In this document: positions 5,613-8,779 of the stretch, piece by piece | Numbering within the stretch: position 1 is the stretch's first letter | Layout: every line of letters begins with the position of its first letter | Assembly: GCA_016931875.1 (NCBI GenBank) | Contig: JAFGDX010000184.1 | Coordinates: 1-8,779 of the forward strand | Length of the DNA stretch: 8,779 bases | Direction: 5' to 3' | Source of the DNA: Prolixibacteraceae bacterium | GTDB lineage: Bacteria; Bacteroidota; Bacteroidia; Bacteroidales; Prolixibacteraceae | The notes under the pieces: generated by a model | What the model was told of the DNA's origin: nothing | The model's input: only the letters and a program-made list of their open reading frames with translations | Database searches by the model: none | Position numbers and translations under genes: made by a program

Positions 5613-7637
5613 TTATTTATCTTTTTTCTCGTCAGCTTCCATTTGCGATTTCAACGCAGCCAGTTCGCTGATGTCTCCCAAAGTTGTTTTCTCGATATTA
5701 TCGTTCACCGATTTTACTGCTTTTTTGGAAGAACGACCTTGTGTTTTCCGTTTTGCAGTTTCTTCGGCACGTTTCACATCTTCGTACACCCGTGAATGAG
5801 AAACAATGATTCTTTTGGCTGATTTGTTGAATTCAATCACTTTGAAATCCAGTTTTTCATCCTGTTTTACCGAAGTGTTGTCTTCTTTCACCAAATGGCG
5901 TGGTGTGGCAAAACCTTCAACACCGTACGGAAGTGCAATCACAGCACCTTTGTCCATTAATTCAACCACTGTTCCTTCGTGAATTGAATCGGGTGTGAAA
6001 ATGGTTTCGAACACATCCCATGGATTTTCTTCCAGTTGTTTGTGTCCCAAACTTAACCGGCGGTTTTCCTTGTCGATGTCGAGAACAACCACTTCAATTT
6101 CATCGCCAACGGCTGTAAATTCTGAAGGGTGTTTGATTTTTTTCGTCCAGCTCAGGTCCGAAATATGAATCAACCCGTCAACGCCTTCGGTAATTTCAAC
6201 AAAAACACCAAAATTGGTGAAGTTACGAACGGTAGCTTTGTGTTTGCTGCCAACTCCAAACCGGGTATCAATATTTTCCCACGGGTCTTCTCTCAGTTGT
6301 TTGATACCGAGTGACATTTTGCGTTCTTCACGGTCGAGGGTGAGAATCTGTGCTTCCACTTCGTCTCCCACGTTCAGGAAGTCTTGTGCACTGCGTAAAT
6401 GCTGGCTCCACGACATTTCCGAAACGTGAATCAGACCTTCCACTCCCGGGGCAATTTCAACAAATGCACCGTAGTCGGCAATAACCACCACTTTTCCTTT
6501 CACCGAATCGCCCACTTTCAGTGTTTCATCGAGTTTATCCCATGGGTGCGGAGTTAATTGTTTCAGACCAAGAGCAATACGTTTTTTGTCATCGTCGAAA
6601 TCGAGAATTACAACATTCAGTTTCTGATCGAGTTCAACAATTTCGCTCGGGTGAGAAATACGTCCCCACGAAAGGTCGGTAATATGAATCAGCCCGTCAA
6701 CGCCACCGAGGTCCATAAACACCCCGTACGATGTAACATTTTTAACGGTTCCTTCCAGCACCTGTCCTTTTTCGAGTTTGGCAATAATTTCTTTTTTCTG
6801 TTGTTCCAGTTCAGCTTCAATAAGCGCTTTGTGAGAAACAACAACGTTACGGTATTCGTGATTGATTTTAACCACTTTGAATTCCATGGTTTTACCCACA
6901 AATACATCGTAATCGCGAATAGGTTTTACATCAATTTGCGAACCGGGCAGGAAAGCTTCGATGCCAAATACATCGACAATCATTCCGCCTTTGGTGCGGC
7001 ATTTAATGTATCCCTTAATAATTTCATCTTTTTCAAGCGATTCGTTCACACGTTCCCACGAACGGGTTGCACGGGCTTTTTTGTGCGAAAGAATCATCTG
7101 TCCCTTTTTATCTTCGAGGCTTTCGATGTAAACATCTACTTCGTCGCCCACTTTCAAATCGGGGTTGTAACGGAATTCGTTCAAACTTACAATTCCGTCT
7201 GATTTGTAACCGATGTCAACAACAACTTCGCGTTTGTTTAACGAAATAACTTTTCCTTGCAGAACTTCTTTTTCTGTTACGGTGTTTAAGGTGTTGTTGT
7301 ACAGATCTTCCAGGTTATTTCTTTCTTTTTCAGAATAGGCATCAAGTCCGCTTTCCAGGCTTGCCCAGTCAAATTCTTCGGGTTCGCCGGTGGTTTCTTC
7401 TGCCTTTACTTCTTCCACTTCTTTTTCTTCTTCAACCGCTACTTCTTCAGTTTTTTCCGGCGTAACTTCCTCAGCTTTTTCTTCGGCTTTGGTTTCGGTT
7501 ACCGCTTCTTCAGCAACGTCTTCTTTGGGAGTTTCGTTTTTTGTTTCTTCCGAAACATTCTTTTCTTCCTGAACCGGAGTCTGGTCTTCCTGTTTTACCT
7601 CTTCCTGCTCAAGATTTTCATTTTTCTTTTCAGTCAT
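5613..7637 (-). CDS. rpsA: 30S ribosomal protein S1 with long acidic N-terminal extension
   Basis: A 674-residue S1 protein, which holds mRNA on the small ribosomal subunit. Six S1 RNA-binding (OB-fold) domains can be placed at about 122-187, 204-270, 290-359, 375-446, 461-533 and 550-615. Domains 3-5 carry the strongest signature (YGVFMDLGGVDGLIHITDLSW, YGAFVEIAPGVEGLIHVSEMSW and FGVFVEITEGVDGLIHISDLSW, here named by their start and end as 304-324, 389-410 and 476-497); domain 6 is more divergent. Residues 1-90 are an unstructured, strongly acidic Glu/Lys/Thr/Val tract absent from the E. coli protein. The C-terminus is basic (KRKTQGRSSKK) and then acidic. The gene has its own canonical promoter about 50-80 bp upstream and probably leads a transcript with the STAS and rnz genes. 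No Shine-Dalgarno is visible, as usual for the phylum. The ATG at 7637 is the only plausible start before the acidic tract. Confidence 0.95.
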   Translation of the reverse strand: MTEKKNENLEQEEVKQEDQTPVQEEKNVSEETKNETPKEDVAEEAVTETKAEEKAEEVTPEKTEEVAVEEEKEVEEVKAEETTGEPEEFDWASLESGLDAYSEKERNNLEDLYNNTLNTVTEKEVLQGKVISLNKREVVVDIGYKSDGIVSLNEFRYNPDLKVGDEVDVYIESLEDKKGQMILSHKKARATRSWERVNESLEKDEIIKGYIKCRTKGGMIVDVFGIEAFLPGSQIDVKPIRDYDVFVGKTMEFKVVKINHEYRNVVVSHKALIEAELEQQKKEIIAKLEKGQVLEGTVKNVTSYGVFMDLGGVDGLIHITDLSWGRISHPSEIVELDQKLNVVILDFDDDKKRIALGLKQLTPHPWDKLDETLKVGDSVKGKVVVIADYGAFVEIAPGVEGLIHVSEMSWSQHLRSAQDFLNVGDEVEAQILTLDREERKMSLGIKQLREDPWENIDTRFGVGSKHKATVRNFTNFGVFVEITEGVDGLIHISDLSWTKKIKHPSEFTAVGDEIEVVVLDIDKENRRLSLGHKQLEENPWDVFETIFTPDSIHEGTVVELMDKGAVIALPYGVEGFATPRHLVKEDNTSVKQDEKLDFKVIEFNKSAKRIIVSHSRVYEDVKRAEETAKRKTQGRSSKKAVKSVNDNIEKTTLGDISELAALKSQMEADEKKDK

Positions 7638-7689
7638 GTAATTCTAATTAAATTAATGAGTTAGACATTATTATTATTTAAATCGCGCG

Positions 7690-7721
7690 CAAAAGTAAGA
7701 CATAATTCAAAACTTTCAAAA
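7690..7721 (-). promoter_or_regulatory. Bacteroidota-type promoter for rpsA
   Basis: On the minus strand TTTTG (7721-7717) is followed by a 19-bp spacer and TACTTTTG (7697-7690), an exact TAnnTTTG box with ideal spacing. Transcription would start near 7683, giving a leader of about 45 nucleotides before the ATG at 7637. Nothing resembling a long structured leader is visible. Confidence 0.75.
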
Positions 7722-7796
7722 GTTTTACCGCTTTTAATTGATGTTTACGCATTTAATTTTATTTTTTAAAACCCCGGAGCCAAACCTTTTTCTTTT

Positions 7797-7827
7797 GTTG
7801 CCTGCTTCCTTACTTTTATTAATTTTG
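7797..7827 (+). promoter_or_regulatory. Bacteroidota-type promoter for rfbA
   Basis: GTTG (7797-7800), a 19-bp spacer and TAATTTTG (7820-7827) fit the phylum's -33/-7 consensus. The start site would be near 7834, leaving a leader of about 85 nucleotides before the ATG at 7919. It points away from the rpsA promoter, with about 75 bp between the two sets of boxes. Confidence 0.7.
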
Positions 7828-7829
7828 AA

Positions 7830-7845
7830 CCGGAAAAATATCCGG
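7830..7845 (+). other. Small hairpin at the predicted rfbA transcript start
   Basis: CCGGA (7830-7834) and TCCGG (7841-7845) pair around a 6-base A-rich loop right at the predicted start site. It could act as an operator palindrome or protect the 5' end of the message; it is too short to be sure it does anything. Confidence 0.3.
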
Positions 7846-7918
7846 AAATAAAAACACCTACAATTTCAAACTAATTAACGACGAAATTGTTGAAAAAAAT
7901 TGTGTTACCAAACTCAAA

Positions 7919-8779
7919 ATGAATAAAATGAAAGGTATTATTCTTGCCGGCGGAGCCGGGACCCGATTGTATCCGATTACCCGTTCTATCTCGAAACAAA
8001 TCATTCCGGTGTATGACAAACCGATGATTTATTATCCGCTTTCAGTATTGATGCTGGCCGGAATTCGCGAGATTCTGATTATTTCAACCCCCACCGATAT
8101 TGGTTTGTACAAGCAACTTTTTGACGACGGTTCGCAACTGGGCTTGCACATTTCGTACAAAATTCAACCTTCACCTGATGGTTTGGCACAGGCCTTTATT
8201 TTGGGGGAAGAGTTTATTGGCAACGATAATGTTTGTATGATTCTTGGCGACAATATTTTTTATGGCTATAATTTCAGAAGCATTTTGGAAGATGCGGCTT
8301 CGCTGAAAGATGGCGCTTATGTTTTCGGGTATTATGTAAACGACCCGGAACGATACGGAGTGGTGGAATTTGATGAGTCAGGGAAAGTAATCAGCATCGA
8401 AGAAAAACCCGATCAGCCAAAATCGAACTATGCGGTAACCGGGCTTTATTTTTATTCCAACGATGTGGTTCAAAAAGCTAAAAACCTGAAACCATCCAAA
8501 CGCGGCGAATTGGAAATTACCGATTTAAATCGCCTGTATCTGCAGGAAAACCGGTTAAATGTGAAGTTGCTTGGGCGGGGTTTTGCATGGCTCGACACCG
8601 GAACTCACGACAGCCTTCTGCAGGCGTCGAATTTTATTGCCACCATTGAACAGCGCCAGGGGCTGAAAGTGTCGTGTATCGAAGAAATTGCGTATAAAAT
8701 GGGATTTATTGATAAGGATCAGCTCCTGAAACTGGCACAGCCGCTGAGCAAAAATCAATATGGCGAGTATTTGCTGCGA
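7919..8779 (+). CDS. rfbA: Glucose-1-phosphate thymidylyltransferase (3' end cut by window edge)
   Basis: The visible 287 codons are nearly the whole of RmlA, usually about 290 residues. The enzyme makes dTDP-glucose from dTTP and glucose-1-phosphate, the first step of dTDP-L-rhamnose synthesis for surface polysaccharides. Motifs: [16 protein letters not shown] (6-21, nucleotide loop with Arg16), [18 protein letters not shown] (25-42), [10 protein letters not shown] (107-116, metal-binding Asp111), [18 protein letters not shown] (160-177), GELEITDLN (196-204) and [14 protein letters not shown] (224-237, second metal Asp226). All catalytic residues appear present. The first ATG (7919) gives [12 protein letters not shown], the same lead length as the E. 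coli protein; the ATG at 7928 is an alternative. The rest of the rhamnose genes (rfbC, rfbD, rfbB) may follow beyond the edge, which is inference. It is divergent from rpsA and has its own promoter. Confidence 0.95.
   Translation, partial: MNKMKGIILAGGAGTRLYPITRSISKQIIPVYDKPMIYYPLSVLMLAGIREILIISTPTDIGLYKQLFDDGSQLGLHISYKIQPSPDGLAQAFILGEEFIGNDNVCMILGDNIFYGYNFRSILEDAASLKDGAYVFGYYVNDPERYGVVEFDESGKVISIEEKPDQPKSNYAVTGLYFYSNDVVQKAKNLKPSKRGELEITDLNRLYLQENRLNVKLLGRGFAWLDTGTHDSLLQASNFIATIEQRQGLKVSCIEEIAYKMGFIDKDQLLKLAQPLSKNQYGEYLLR

Noticed and set aside
6558..7202. A 214-residue open frame on the plus strand
   Set aside because: It is antisense to rpsA over S1 domains with strong family motifs, has a Phe/Asn-rich composition typical of a shadow frame, and matches no family I recognise.
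7390..7572. A Ser-rich plus-strand frame
   Set aside because: It is simply the complement of the Glu codons in the acidic S1 extension.

Overview
The window looks like chromosomal DNA of a Bacteroidota bacterium, probably of the Marinilabiliales/Prolixibacteraceae kind (the phylum is well supported, the family is a guess). Three things point there: the best promoters match the Bacteroidota consensus (a TTG/TTTG element, a 19-bp spacer, then TAnnTTTG) rather than TTGACA/TATAAT; start codons have A-rich leaders with no clear Shine-Dalgarno; and ribosomal protein S1 carries a long Glu-rich N-terminal extension. No tRNA, rRNA or CRISPR array is visible.

Region 1 (1-2884, all minus strand) is a small regulated redox locus. 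Its regulator (1781-2884) is an unusual three-part protein: an N-terminal SCO4226/DUF4242-type nickel-binding-like domain, a middle domain resembling a degenerate class III nucleotide cyclase, and a C-terminal AraC-type DNA-binding domain. Downstream lie an exported cupin protein (1114-1608) and a VAO/BBE-type FAD-linked oxidoreductase (1-1101, cut by the window edge), 12 bp apart and probably one transcript. The gap before the cupin gene has a good -7 box but no -33 element. Just upstream is a 21-bp-period direct repeat, where an AraC-family activator would be expected to bind.

Region 2 (2885-4290) looks like inserted or decaying DNA between conserved genes. It holds a 15-codon fossil of an IS3-family transposase (3028-3072, minus). 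Next to it is an AT-rich lipoprotein gene (3176-4287, plus) for a seven-repeat Asp-box propeller, split by a one-base frameshift at a T8A4 tract. A GC-rich hairpin patch at its 3' end directly abuts the next gene.

Region 3 (4291-7637, minus) is core: rpsA (ribosomal protein S1), a STAS-domain anti-anti-sigma-like protein, and rnz (RNase Z), closely spaced and co-directional. They link translation, a switch-like regulator and tRNA 3' processing. Region 4 (7638-7918) is a divergent intergenic region with one textbook Bacteroidota promoter for each direction. Region 5 (7919-8779, plus) is rfbA/rmlA, the first enzyme of dTDP-L-rhamnose synthesis, cut near its C-terminus by the window edge.

The best candidates for something undescribed are the metal-binding/cyclase-like/AraC fusion with its cupin and flavoenzyme targets, and the broken propeller lipoprotein in its inserted segment.
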